Shown in pieces: positions 24,628-32,757 of a stretch of DNA of 64,000 nt. The notes under the pieces are model-generated. The model saw only the letters and a program-made list of their open reading frames with translations. It was not told the origin of the DNA and searched no databases. The first letter of the stretch is position 1. Every line of letters begins with the position of its first letter. Origin of the DNA: Caldimonas tepidiphila (GTDB lineage: Bacteria; Pseudomonadota; Gammaproteobacteria; Burkholderiales; Burkholderiaceae_C); contig NZ_QXMG01000014.1 of NCBI RefSeq assembly GCF_003569765.1, forward strand, positions 1 to 64,000, in the 5' to 3' direction. A program made the position numbers and the translations under genes.

Positions 24628-25563
24628 TCAGTCCGCGGTCTCCGGCGCAGCGGCGAGCAGGCTCACCGCGCGACGCAGCGAGGCCGGCACGTCGCGCGTA
24701 TCGCGGCCGTCCGCCTCGACGGCGTAGCGGTTGCCGGCCGGCAGCAGGTGCATGCGCACGCCGAGCATCTCGAGCCGCTCGCTCGCCGCCGCCTGCGCGA
24801 CGTTGGAGCCCATGCCGCGGCCGTCGAGCAGCGTGACGACGCCGCGGCCCACCACCTCGATGCCGCGGCCCTGCTCGACCACGAGCGCGGTGTCCTCGTC
24901 GATGCCGATGCCGAGCGCCTGCGGCCGCTGGGCGAGCGCCGACAGCAGCCGGCCGAGCCGGCGGCGTTCGGAGAAGTGCTGGTCGATGATCGCGCCCGGC
25001 AGCAGCGCGAGCCCCTGGTCGAGCCGCGCGGCGTCCTTCTCCGGCAGCGCCGGGTTGCGCCCCTCGGCCAGCATGTGCAGGGACAGCGCCGCGGCGCCCG
25101 CACTGGTGCCGCCGATGCAGGCGCCCCGCTCGCGATAGGCCTGCTGCAGCGCCCGCTGCGTGGCGCTGCCCCCGGTCACCGCCATCAGCCGCCGCTGGTC
25201 GCCCCCGGTCAGGAAGATGCCGTCGACCGACAGGATCGTCTCCACCGCGCGCGGATCGTCCGCCTCCTCGCGGGTGCGCATGTCGAGCGGCACGCAGTGC
25301 CCGGCGCCGAGCGCCATGAAGGCGCGCTCGCAGCTGGTCCAGCTCAGGTCGGGCACGCCGCTGGCGGCGGTCATCACGGCGATCGCGGGGGAGGGCGCGC
25401 CGCACAGCTCGACGAAGCGGCGCAGCACCTGCATGTCCTCGCGCCGGTCCTCGGCGCCACCGATCGCGACGAGATGGCCGACGCGCCGCTTCGGCGGGCG
25501 CGCCACGGCACGGGCGGCGGCCAGCGCGGCGACGGCGATCAGGAACTCTCTGCGTTTGGGCAT
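24628..25563 (-). CDS. Cyanophycinase-like peptidase S51 with Tat-type signal
   Basis: A 311-residue protein of the S51 serine peptidase family. The N-terminus MPKRREFLIAVAALAAARA has a twin-arginine motif (RREFL) and an h-region, indicating Tat export. The nucleophile elbow GGTSAGAAAL contains Ser154, and FLTGGDQRRLM and GIGIDEDTALVV are also typical of cyanophycinases. The enzyme would hydrolyse cyanophycin-like Asp-Arg polymers to dipeptides outside the cytoplasm. No cyanophycin synthetase (cphA) is present in the window, so it may use external polymer, or the synthetase may lie elsewhere. The start was chosen for the Tat signal; a longer in-frame form is possible. Confidence 0.82.
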   Translation of the reverse strand: MPKRREFLIAVAALAAARAVARPPKRRVGHLVAIGGAEDRREDMQVLRRFVELCGAPSPAIAVMTAASGVPDLSWTSCERAFMALGAGHCVPLDMRTREEADDPRAVETILSVDGIFLTGGDQRRLMAVTGGSATQRALQQAYRERGACIGGTSAGAAALSLHMLAEGRNPALPEKDAARLDQGLALLPGAIIDQHFSERRRLGRLLSALAQRPQALGIGIDEDTALVVEQGRGIEVVGRGVVTLLDGRGMGSNVAQAAASERLEMLGVRMHLLPAGNRYAVEADGRDTRDVPASLRRAVSLLAAAPETAD

Positions 25564-25701
25564 CGGGACGGCGGACGGGGGAACCGCGGACCATGTTGCC
25601 CCCTCCGCGGGCAACTGCCAAGCATCCCCACGCGGAGCCGGGCCCCCGCCGGAGCGCCGCGTGCCCGAGAACTCCACCGTCCCGCACGGATCCGGCCCGT
25701 C

Positions 25702-26226
25702 TCAGGGAAGCCGGCCGGTCTTCTGCAGCACCCGCAGGAGCGCCTCCTCGATGCGCCGCTCCAGCCCCTCGTCGTCGCGCGGCGCCTCCATCGGGATGAT
25801 CGAGATGCCGCCGCTCGCCTCGAGCACGGCGTACTTGATCTGGTCCATCCTGGCGATCCCCCCGTTCTGGCGCGCCGCCTGCAGGATGTCGTCCCGGGTC
25901 ACACGCGAACGGTCCACCGCTTCCTGGAGCACCTTGCCGTGGTCCACCAGCACCAGGGGCGTGCCCTCGGCGACCTTCTCGAGCGCGCTGTACTTCCACT
26001 TCAGGAAGCCCAGCATCCGGTCCAGCGCGACCAGCGAGAGGATGACCGCGAGCCCGTTGGACAGCGAGCGGTCGTCGTCGACCAGCGCGTTCTGCGTCGC
26101 CTCGCTGATGATGAGCAGCAGGATGAAGTCGAAGGTCGACATCTCGGAGAGCGTGCGCTTGCCCGCCAGGCGCAGGATCACGAGCAGGAACAGGTAGACG
26201 ACGAAGGTGCGGAGAAAGACATCCAT
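25702..26226 (-). CDS. DUF421 (YetF-type) membrane protein
   Basis: A 174-residue protein with three N-terminal membrane helices (about residues 5-21, 31-49 and 55-75) and a cytoplasmic alpha/beta domain. It carries hallmark DUF421 sequences: RLAGKRTLSEMSTFDFILLL near the start, then GTPLVLVDHGKVLQEA and DQIKYAVLEASGGISIIP in the soluble part. Family members are found near envelope and sporulation stress genes; the biochemical role is unknown. It begins 16 bases downstream of the end of the next upstream gene (26243-26767), so the two probably form a two-gene operon. Confidence 0.88.
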   Translation of the reverse strand: MDVFLRTFVVYLFLLVILRLAGKRTLSEMSTFDFILLLIISEATQNALVDDDRSLSNGLAVILSLVALDRMLGFLKWKYSALEKVAEGTPLVLVDHGKVLQEAVDRSRVTRDDILQAARQNGGIARMDQIKYAVLEASGGISIIPMEAPRDDEGLERRIEEALLRVLQKTGRLP

Positions 26227-26242
26227 GCCGGTGGCTCCTTGC

Positions 26243-26767
26243 TCAGGGATAGACGAACTGGCCGAAACGCTGCCGCGGGCCCTCCGCCACCGACACCCAA
26301 CCCTCCAGCAGGCCGGCGCTCTTCGGCTCGAAATGGAAATACGCGTCCACCGGTCGCGCTGACTCGGTGTTGAAGACGAAGGAGGTCCCGTCGTCCTGCG
26401 CGATGACCTTCTCCGGCTCGGGCGTGACCTCCTTCAGCTCGACGTTCTCCAGGTACCCGCGGTCCAGCATCACGCGCACGCTGCCCTTGGAGGCCGGCAG
26501 CGTGACCTTGATCCGCTCCCCGGACTTCTTGCGCGCGAAGCGCTTGTATTCCATCAGCGTCGCGCCGTCGGGCCCCTGCAGCCGGGCGTCCGCCAGCGGC
26601 CCCTGGCCGAGCAGCCCGAGCACGATGGCGCCGAGCAGCGCATAGAGGAAGCCCCAGGCCACGCGCTCGACGGTCCACTCGACCCGCTGCTGCCGCAGGT
26701 CCTCGCAGATCTGCATGTCCGGATACCTTCTCGGCTCCATACGGTCTCGCTGCTCGTCGCCCTTCAT
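26243..26767 (-). CDS. Single-helix membrane protein of unknown function, partner of the DUF421 gene
   Basis: A protein of about 174 residues with a cytoplasmic N-terminus (about 45 residues, charged), one membrane helix (about 46-66, WGFLYALLGAIVLGLLG) and an extracytoplasmic beta-rich domain (about 75-174). The N-terminus is uncertain: MKGDEQ is used here, but MEPRRY at about 26740 is equally possible and neither has a strong ribosome site. Its stop lies 16 bases before the DUF421 start. I have seen this pairing of a short single-pass protein with DUF421 in other betaproteobacteria, but I know of no assigned function. It may form a complex with the DUF421 protein. Confidence 0.65.
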   Translation of the reverse strand: MKGDEQRDRMEPRRYPDMQICEDLRQQRVEWTVERVAWGFLYALLGAIVLGLLGQGPLADARLQGPDGATLMEYKRFARKKSGERIKVTLPASKGSVRVMLDRGYLENVELKEVTPEPEKVIAQDDGTSFVFNTESARPVDAYFHFEPKSAGLLEGWVSVAEGPRQRFGQFVYP

Positions 26768-26815
26768 CCGCCCGCCCCGCCGGAGCACCCGCTGGCCCCG
26801 CCTCCCCCGGCGGCT

Positions 26816-27619
26816 TCAGGGCTCGCCGACATGCCGCGGGAAGAACATCACCGCCTGCGCCTGCGGGCAGTACTGGGTCGCGAGCGGACGCTCGCTCAGC
26901 TCGAGCGTGCGCAGGACGTCGGCGATCGGGTGGCTGCCGAGCTCGAGCGACGCGGCCCAGCCGTGCAGGTGCTCCACCGCCCTCTGCTGGCGCACCCGCA
27001 ACGCGGTCAGCAGCGGCACGCCGTCCTTGACCGTGTAGCTGCGCGCGTGCAGCGTGCGCTGGCTGCCCGCGGGCTCGGTGTCGCAGCGCAGCGTGGCGAG
27101 ATGCCGGCCCTCGTGCGAGACGGTGCAGGCGAGCTGCGCGCCCTGGCGCTCGAAGGCGATGTCGGCGACGAACTTCGGGAAGCCCGCGATGCCGATGCCC
27201 GCCTCGCAGGCGCGCCGCGTCGTCACCGGCATCTGCCAGATGTAGGCGCTCGCGGTGCCGCCGAGCGCGTCCTTCAGCGCCGAGGCGATGGCCGGCAGGT
27301 TCGCGCCGAAGCCGATCGGCACCGCGATCACGAACTCGTCGTAGGGCCCGAGGTCCGAGGCCCGGTACTCGAGCGCGGCGAAGGCGATCAGGCAGCGGCC
27401 CGGCAGCATCTCGATCGGCCGCATGTCGCGGTGCGGCAGCAGCGGCGCGACGCGCGCGGTCGCCGCGCTGAAGACCGCCGTCATCATGCCGAGGTCGGGG
27501 ATGAAGAGCGGCAGCCGCGCGTCGAGCTGCGGCAGCTCCCACTGCAGCAGCCCCTCGAAGAGGCCGCCCAGACGTTCCCCCTCCGAGCCGGGATGCCGTG
27601 ACGTGATGGGATCGTCCAT
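26816..27619 (-). CDS. Acetoacetate-decarboxylase-like protein
   Basis: A 267-residue protein resembling the ADC superfamily. The first part contains FEGLLQWELPQLDARLPLFI, and the middle has GPYDEFVIAVPI followed by the block EAGIGIAGFPKFVADIAFER. The Lys in GFPKF is at the expected site of the Schiff-base lysine. The usual Lys-Lys pair is replaced by Lys-Phe, so decarboxylase activity is uncertain, and many ADC-like proteins act as aldolase-dehydratases or have unknown functions. The start MDDPIT was chosen as the last Met before the conserved region. It is transcribed away from the formate dehydrogenase operon and shares the 337-base divergent region with it. Confidence 0.72.
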   Translation of the reverse strand: MDDPITSRHPGSEGERLGGLFEGLLQWELPQLDARLPLFIPDLGMMTAVFSAATARVAPLLPHRDMRPIEMLPGRCLIAFAALEYRASDLGPYDEFVIAVPIGFGANLPAIASALKDALGGTASAYIWQMPVTTRRACEAGIGIAGFPKFVADIAFERQGAQLACTVSHEGRHLATLRCDTEPAGSQRTLHARSYTVKDGVPLLTALRVRQQRAVEHLHGWAASLELGSHPIADVLRTLELSERPLATQYCPQAQAVMFFPRHVGEP

Positions 27620-27719
27620 GGCCGCAGCCCGTGCAATCGGCATGCCGCGCGCCGCCGGCGTCGCGCCCGGCGCTCCCGCGGGACAGACGTGCAGCTTCTG
27701 CAGCGTGGGACTCGCGACT

Positions 27720-27847
27720 TTGCATGCAAGAAATGCATATCCGGCACATGCAGCCGGAGGCGAGGCCGGCTGCAGGGGGAAAACACCCCCGCATCGGCGT
27801 TCCTGCGGGGAGCAGGCGGCGGGCGGCGATGGGCACGCTGCCTGCTC
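27720..27847 (+). promoter_or_regulatory. Cluster of inverted repeats upstream of the formate dehydrogenase operon
   Basis: The 337 bases between the ADC-like gene and the TorD-like gene (27620-27956) contain no gene but several clear symmetric elements. There is a perfect palindrome TTGCATGCAA (27720-27729), the inverted repeat TGCAGCCGG / CCGGCTGCA (27749-27757 with 27766-27774), GGGGG / CCCCC (27775-27790), and GAGCAGGC / GCCTGCTC (27810-27817 with 27840-27847). The palindrome looks like an operator. The others could be operators or stems in a structured mRNA leader of the fdh transcript. No convincing FNR box or sigma-54 promoter is visible. Confidence 0.5.
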
Positions 27848-27956
27848 GGGGACTCGCGATGTCCTCCGGATACCCCCCACCCGATACTGCCCGCGGCACC
27901 GCCCCTCTGCGGCGGCCGTGCCCCCATCCACGCAGCCTTGCCTGCAGGAGCACGCG

Positions 27957-28691
27957 ATGAGCGCCGAGCCCAGACCGCTCGAGGTGCCGCTCGCCGACCT
28001 GCGGCGCGGCACGCCGCGCCCCCTCGCGCCGCTGCCGCCCGAGGAGCAGGCGCGCGCCGACCTCTACGCGCTCGCCGCGCGGCTGTTGCTGGCGCCGCCC
28101 GACGCGGCGCTGCTCGCCGAGCTCGGCGGCGCGGACGCGCTGCCGAGCGAGCAGGCCGATCATCCGCTCGACCGGGCCTGGGAGCGCCTGGTGGCCGCCG
28201 CAGGCGTCCTCGACGAGGCCGCGGTCGCCGACGAGTTCGACCGGCTGTTCGTGAGCATCGGGATGCCGGCCGTCAACCCCTACGGCTCGCTCTACCAGAG
28301 CGGCTTCATGATGGAGAAGCCGCTGGCCGCGCTGCGCGACGACCTCGCCGCGCTCGGGCTTGCGCGCCGGCCCGGCAGCGGCGAGCTCGAGGACCACCTC
28401 GCCGCGCTGTGCGAGACGATGCGGCTGCTGATCGCCGGAGCCCCGGGGCTGCCGCGGCGGCCGCTCGCGGTGCAGAAGGACTTCTTCGACAGACACCTCG
28501 CGCCCTGGTACGAGCGCTGCCTGGACGACCTGCGGCAGGCCGAGGGTGCGAACTTCTACCGCCGCGTGGCGGACTTCATGCATGCCTTCCTCGACGTCGA
28601 GGCCGAGGCCTTCGACATCGACGAGGACGAAGACGACGCCGGTGGCGCGCCGCCCCCCGGTGCCGAACAGCGAGAGGAGACCAGGCGATGA
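27957..28691 (+). CDS. TorD/DmsD-family molybdoenzyme chaperone for formate dehydrogenase
   Basis: A 244-residue cytoplasmic, all-helical chaperone. The core (about 40-210) shows DLYALAARLLLAPPD, the central EFDRLFVSIGMPAVNPYGS (the family's E-Y/F-x-x-L-F ... P-Y-x-S motif) and a C-terminal DFMHAFLDVEAEAFD. Such chaperones bind the Tat signal of the molybdenum subunit and hold export until cofactor insertion is finished. It is the first gene of the operon. Its stop overlaps the next start in an ATGA. The C-terminus is very acidic (EAFDIDEDEDD). The ATG has a weak upstream GCAGGAG. Confidence 0.85.
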   Translation: MSAEPRPLEVPLADLRRGTPRPLAPLPPEEQARADLYALAARLLLAPPDAALLAELGGADALPSEQADHPLDRAWERLVAAAGVLDEAAVADEFDRLFVSIGMPAVNPYGSLYQSGFMMEKPLAALRDDLAALGLARRPGSGELEDHLAALCETMRLLIAGAPGLPRRPLAVQKDFFDRHLAPWYERCLDDLRQAEGANFYRRVADFMHAFLDVEAEAFDIDEDEDDAGGAPPPGAEQREETRR

Positions 28692-28906
28692 AAACCCCCG
28701 AGAACCGACTCCAGCGCCGCACCTTCATGGCGGCGGCGCTGTGCACCCCGGCGATCGCCGCCGTCGCGCTGATCGGCCGGTCGCGGCCGGCGCCGGCGCC
28801 CGTGGCCGCAGCGCCCGCCGACGAGCCGCCCGTGCCCGCCGCCGAACAGGGCGGCTACCACGAGACCGAGCACATCCGGCAGTACTACGCCTCGGCCTCG
28901 TTCTGA
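28688..28906 (+). CDS. Formate dehydrogenase region Tat-target small protein
   Basis: A 72-residue protein that begins with a twin-arginine signal (LQRRTFMAAALCTPAIAAVA), followed by a short Ala/Pro-rich linker and a conserved acidic/aromatic tail (GGYHETEHIRQYYASASF). This matches the small 'formate dehydrogenase region TAT target' family (TIGR02811 type), always found just upstream of the catalytic subunit. Its role is unknown; it may be an assembly factor or a small periplasmic subunit. It overlaps the TorD-like gene by 4 bases and precedes fdhA by 10 bases. Confidence 0.85.
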   Translation: MKTPENRLQRRTFMAAALCTPAIAAVALIGRSRPAPAPVAAAPADEPPVPAAEQGGYHETEHIRQYYASASF

Positions 28907-28916
28907 GGAGCCCGCC

Positions 28917-31826
28917 ATGACCCTTCTCAGGAAGAAATCCGACACGCCCGTCCAGCCCGGCGGCAGCAGCCTGCTGCGCAAGGGGCTCGGCCGCATCGGC
29001 CAGCACACGATGACGCGGCGCAACTACCTGGTGCGCGCGGGCGTCGCGGCGGGCGCGGGGCTGCTCGCGCGCCACCTGCCCTTCAACGTCATCCAGCCGG
29101 CCGCGGCGGCGACCACCGCGAGGGAGGACGGCGCCGAGATCCGGCACACCGAGGGCGGCACGCCCGAGCTCAAGCGCACCATCTGCAGCCACTGCTCGGT
29201 GGGCTGCTCGGTCAACGCGATCGTGCAGAACGGCGTGTGGGTCCGGCAGGAGGCCTCGTTCGAGTCGCCGCTGAACATGGGCGCGCACTGCGCCAAGGGC
29301 GCCTCGGTGCGCGAGCACGGCCACGGCGAGCACCGGCTGCGCTACCCGATGAAGCTCGTGGACGGCAAGTACCAGCGCATCAGCTGGGAGCAGGCGATCA
29401 ACGAGATCGGCGACCGGCTGCTGCAGATCCGCGAGCAGTCGGGCCAGGACTCGGTGTTCTGGATCGGTTCGAGCAAGTACAACAACGAGCAGGCCTACCT
29501 GCTGCGCAAGTTCGTCTCGATGTGGGGGACGAACAACACCGACCACCAGGCCCGCATCTGCCACTCGACCACGGTGGCGGGCGTCGCGCAGACCTACGGG
29601 TTTGGTGCGATGACCAACTCCTTCAACGACCTGCACAACACGAAGGCGGTGCTGTTCATCGGCTCCAACCCGTGCGAGGCGCACCCGATCTCGATGCTGC
29701 ACTTCCTGCACGCGAAGGAGCTCGGCGCGAAGATGATCGTGGTCGACCCGCGCTTCACGCGCACCGCGCGCTTCGCGCACCACTACGTGCGCATCCGCCC
29801 CGGCACCGACATCCCCTTCGTCTGGGGCATGCTGTGGCACATCTTCCAGAACGGCTGGGAGGACAAGGAGTACATCGCGCGGCGCACCTACGGCATGGAC
29901 GAGGTGCGCAAGGAAGTGGGGAAGTGGACACCGGACAAGGTGGCCGACGTCACCGGCGTGCCGGAGGCCTCGGTGCGGCTCGCGGCCGAGATGCTCGCGA
30001 AGAACAAGCCCTCGTCGGTGGTCTGGTGCATGGGCATCACGCAGCACCACGTGGGCACCGCCAACGTGAGGACGCTCTCCATCCTGCAGCTCGCGCTCGG
30101 CAACATCGGCATCGCCGGCGGCGGCGCGAACATCTACCGCGGCCACGACAACGTGCAGGGCGCCACTGACGTCGGCCCCAACCCGGACTCGCTGCCCGGC
30201 TACTACGGCCTCGCCGAGGGCGCCTGGAAGCACTTCGCCACCGTCTGGGGCGTGGACTACAACTGGCTCGTGTCGCGCTACGCCTCCAAGGCGCTGATGG
30301 AGAAGCCCGGCATGACGGTCTCGCGCTGGTTCGACGGCGTGCTCGAGCGCGGCGAGTACGTGGACCAGCCCAACCCGCTCAAGGCCTGCATCTACTGGGG
30401 TCACGCGCCCAACAGCCAGACGCGGCTGCCGGACATGAAGGCGGCGATGCAGAAGCTCGAGCTGCTCGTCGTGATCGACCCCTATCCGACGATGACGGCG
30501 GCGATGCACGGCAGGAAGGACGGCGTCTACCTGCTGCCCGCCGCGACGCAGTTCGAGACGCAGGGCTCGTGCACGTCGTCCAACCGCAGCGTGCAGTGGC
30601 GCGAGCGCGTGATCCAGCCGATCTTCGAATCGAAGACCGACCACGAGATCATGTACCTCTTCGCGAAGAAGTTCGGCTTCGCGGAGCAGCTGTGCAAGAA
30701 CATCAAGGTCGTCAACAACGAGCCGGTGATCGAGGACATCCTCCGCGAGATCAACCGCTCGGTGTGGACGATCGGCTACTCCGGCATCTCGCCGGAGCGG
30801 CTCAAGCTCCACATGGAGAACAAGCACACCTTCAACCCGACGACGCTGCGCGCCGAGTCGGGGCCGTGCAAGGGCGACTACTACGGCCTGCCCTGGCCCT
30901 GCTGGGGCTCGCCGGAGATGAAGCATCCCGGCACGCCGATCCTCTACGACCTCTCCAAGACGGTCGCCGAGGGCGGCCTGCCGTTCCGCGCGAACTGGGG
31001 CGTGGAGCACAACGGCCAGAGCCTGCTCGCGGCGGACGGCTCGACGACCAAGGACAGCGAGATCGACATCGGCTACCCCGAGTTCGACCATGTCTTCCTC
31101 AAGCGCCTGGGCTGGTGGGGCGACCTCACGCCCGAGGAGCAGAAGCTCGCCGAGGGCAAGAACTGGAAGACCGACCTCTCGGGCGGCATCATCCGCGTCG
31201 TCATCGCGCACGGCTGCGCACCCTACGGCAACGCCCGCGCGCGCTGCAACGTCTGGAACTTCCCCGACCCGGTGCCGGTGCACCGCGAGCCGCTGATGAC
31301 GCCGCGGCGCGACCTGCTCGCCGCCTACCCGACCTACGAGGACCGCGCGACGCACTGGCGGCTGCCCACGCTCTACCGCTCGGTGCAGGCGCTCGACGTC
31401 TCGAAGGACTACCCGCTCATCATGACCTCGGGACGGCTGGTCGAGTACGAGGGCGGCGGCGACGAGACGCGCTCCAACCCCTGGCTCGCCGAGCTGCAGC
31501 AGGCGATGTTCGTCGAGATCAACCCGCACGACGCGGCGCAGATCGGCACGCGGTCCAAGGAGTTCGTCTGGGTCGAGACGCCCACCGGCGCGCGGCTCAA
31601 GGTCTACGCGATGGTCACGCAGCGGGTGCCGCAGGGCGTCGTGTGGATGCCCTACCACTTCGGCGGATGGTGGATGGGCGAGGACCTGCGCGCCAACTAC
31701 CCGGAAGGCGCCGCGCCGATCGTGCTGGGCGAGGCCTGCAACACCGGCTGGACCTACGGCTACGACGCCGTGACGATGATGCAGGAGACCAAGGTCTCGA
31801 TCTGCCGCCTCGCCAAGTTCGCCTGA
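28917..31826 (+). CDS. fdhA: Formate dehydrogenase catalytic (molybdopterin) subunit
   Basis: A 969-residue molybdopterin bis-MGD oxidoreductase. After a 31-residue extension comes a Tat signal (MTRRNYLVRAGVAAGAGLLA, Arg34-Arg35). A [4Fe-4S] site is formed by Cys90, Cys93, Cys97 and Cys125. The Mo ligand is Cys215 in the motif HQARICHSTTV, so this is the cysteine rather than the selenocysteine form. Downstream blocks SMLHFLHAKELGAKMIVVDP and GRLVEYEGGGDETRSNPWLA fit formate dehydrogenase. Formate is oxidised to CO2 in the periplasm and electrons pass to the FeS beta subunit and cytochrome b gamma subunit. GAGGAG lies before the ATG. Maturation genes fdhD and mob are not in the window. Confidence 0.95.
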   Translation: MTLLRKKSDTPVQPGGSSLLRKGLGRIGQHTMTRRNYLVRAGVAAGAGLLARHLPFNVIQPAAAATTAREDGAEIRHTEGGTPELKRTICSHCSVGCSVNAIVQNGVWVRQEASFESPLNMGAHCAKGASVREHGHGEHRLRYPMKLVDGKYQRISWEQAINEIGDRLLQIREQSGQDSVFWIGSSKYNNEQAYLLRKFVSMWGTNNTDHQARICHSTTVAGVAQTYGFGAMTNSFNDLHNTKAVLFIGSNPCEAHPISMLHFLHAKELGAKMIVVDPRFTRTARFAHHYVRIRPGTDIPFVWGMLWHIFQNGWEDKEYIARRTYGMDEVRKEVGKWTPDKVADVTGVPEASVRLAAEMLAKNKPSSVVWCMGITQHHVGTANVRTLSILQLALGNIGIAGGGANIYRGHDNVQGATDVGPNPDSLPGYYGLAEGAWKHFATVWGVDYNWLVSRYASKALMEKPGMTVSRWFDGVLERGEYVDQPNPLKACIYWGHAPNSQTRLPDMKAAMQKLELLVVIDPYPTMTAAMHGRKDGVYLLPAATQFETQGSCTSSNRSVQWRERVIQPIFESKTDHEIMYLFAKKFGFAEQLCKNIKVVNNEPVIEDILREINRSVWTIGYSGISPERLKLHMENKHTFNPTTLRAESGPCKGDYYGLPWPCWGSPEMKHPGTPILYDLSKTVAEGGLPFRANWGVEHNGQSLLAADGSTTKDSEIDIGYPEFDHVFLKRLGWWGDLTPEEQKLAEGKNWKTDLSGGIIRVVIAHGCAPYGNARARCNVWNFPDPVPVHREPLMTPRRDLLAAYPTYEDRATHWRLPTLYRSVQALDVSKDYPLIMTSGRLVEYEGGGDETRSNPWLAELQQAMFVEINPHDAAQIGTRSKEFVWVETPTGARLKVYAMVTQRVPQGVVWMPYHFGGWWMGEDLRANYPEGAAPIVLGEACNTGWTYGYDAVTMMQETKVSICRLAKFA

Positions 31827-31844
31827 ACCCACAGGAGACGATCC

Positions 31845-32531
31845 ATGGCTGCCCGAATGAAATTCATCTGTGACACCGAGCGCTGCATCGACTGCTTCGG
31901 CTGCGTCACCGCCTGCAAGAACGAGAACGAGACTCCCTGGGGCGTGAACCGCCGCCGGGTTGTCACGATCAACGACGGGGTGCCCGGCGAGCACTACATC
32001 TCGGTGGCGTGCATGCACTGCACCGACGCGCCGTGCATGGCGGTGTGCCCGGTGGACTGCTTCTACCACACCGAGGACGGCATCGTGCTGCACGACAAGG
32101 ACCAGTGCATCGGCTGCGGCTACTGCTACCTGGCCTGCCCGTTCGGCGCGCCGCAGTTCCCCGAGACCGGCGCCTTCAACCACCGCGGCAAGATGGACAA
32201 GTGCACCTTCTGCGCCGGCGGCCCCGAGCCCGACACCTCGGAAGCCGAGTTCAAGAAGTACGGCCGCAACCGCATCTCCGAAGGGAAGCTGCCGGCCTGC
32301 GCCGAGATGTGCGGCACGAAGGCGCTGATCGGCGGCGACGCCAACATCATCGCCGCGATCTACAAGCAGCGCGTCGAGACGCGCGGCTACGGCCCCGAGC
32401 TGTGGGGCTGGAAGATCGCCTACGACGAGAACCGCGCCCCCAACGGCCGCATCGAGGTCGAGGGGGACGGCCCGCGCACCAACCAGATCGAGGGCGACAG
32501 CCAGAACAACCCGAGGAGGCTGCCGACATGA
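31845..32531 (+). CDS. fdhB: Formate dehydrogenase iron-sulfur subunit
   Basis: A 228-residue protein with four ferredoxin-type Cys clusters: CDTERCIDCFGCVTAC near the N-terminus, CMHCTDAPCMAVCPVDC, CIGCGYCYLACPFGAPQF, and a split CTFCAGG...CAEMCGTKAL. These hold four [4Fe-4S] centres that wire the catalytic subunit to the cytochrome. It has no C-terminal membrane helix, unlike E. coli FdnH (about 294 residues), so anchoring must rely on the gamma subunit. CAGGAGACG precedes the ATG, and the stop overlaps the following lipoprotein start (ATGA). Export would be by co-transport with the Tat-targeted alpha subunit. Confidence 0.93.
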   Translation: MAARMKFICDTERCIDCFGCVTACKNENETPWGVNRRRVVTINDGVPGEHYISVACMHCTDAPCMAVCPVDCFYHTEDGIVLHDKDQCIGCGYCYLACPFGAPQFPETGAFNHRGKMDKCTFCAGGPEPDTSEAEFKKYGRNRISEGKLPACAEMCGTKALIGGDANIIAAIYKQRVETRGYGPELWGWKIAYDENRAPNGRIEVEGDGPRTNQIEGDSQNNPRRLPT

Positions 32532-32746
32532 AGACGCTGAGACTGCTGGGACTGGCCGTGCTCCTGCCGCTGCTCGGCGGCTGCCTGGAGGTGGAGCAGC
32601 ACCCGCCCTGGATGAACGGCCAGTACGACGGCAAGACGGACAACATGCATCACCAGGTGCATTTCCACAACGACCGCCTGGCCTGGAACGCCGCCATCAC
32701 CGATCGCAACCACCTGCAGAACGAATACAACAGGACCAACCCTTGA
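32528..32746 (+). CDS. Small lipoprotein inside the formate dehydrogenase operon
   Basis: A 72-residue lipoprotein: signal with lipobox Leu-Gly-Gly-Cys (Cys19), then about 50 residues rich in His, Asn, Asp and aromatic residues (PPWMNGQYDGK, HHQVHFHNDRLAW). It overlaps fdhB by 4 bases and lies 11 bases before the gamma-subunit start, so it is translated as part of the complex. The four closely spaced His residues (HHQVHFH) could bind metal or haem edge residues, but this is speculation. I do not recognise the family. It may be a small accessory or anchor subunit of this formate dehydrogenase. Confidence 0.75.
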   Translation: MKTLRLLGLAVLLPLLGGCLEVEQHPPWMNGQYDGKTDNMHHQVHFHNDRLAWNAAITDRNHLQNEYNRTNP

Positions 32747-32757
32747 AGGGGAGTGTC

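Noticed and set aside
27620-27956. Molybdenum-cofactor riboswitch
   Set aside because: Hairpins are present, but I could not match the conserved core of the known Moco element. Only covariation analysis could decide.
28917-31826. Selenocysteine formate dehydrogenase
   Set aside because: The catalytic position in HQARICHSTTV is encoded by a Cys codon and no in-frame TGA is present.
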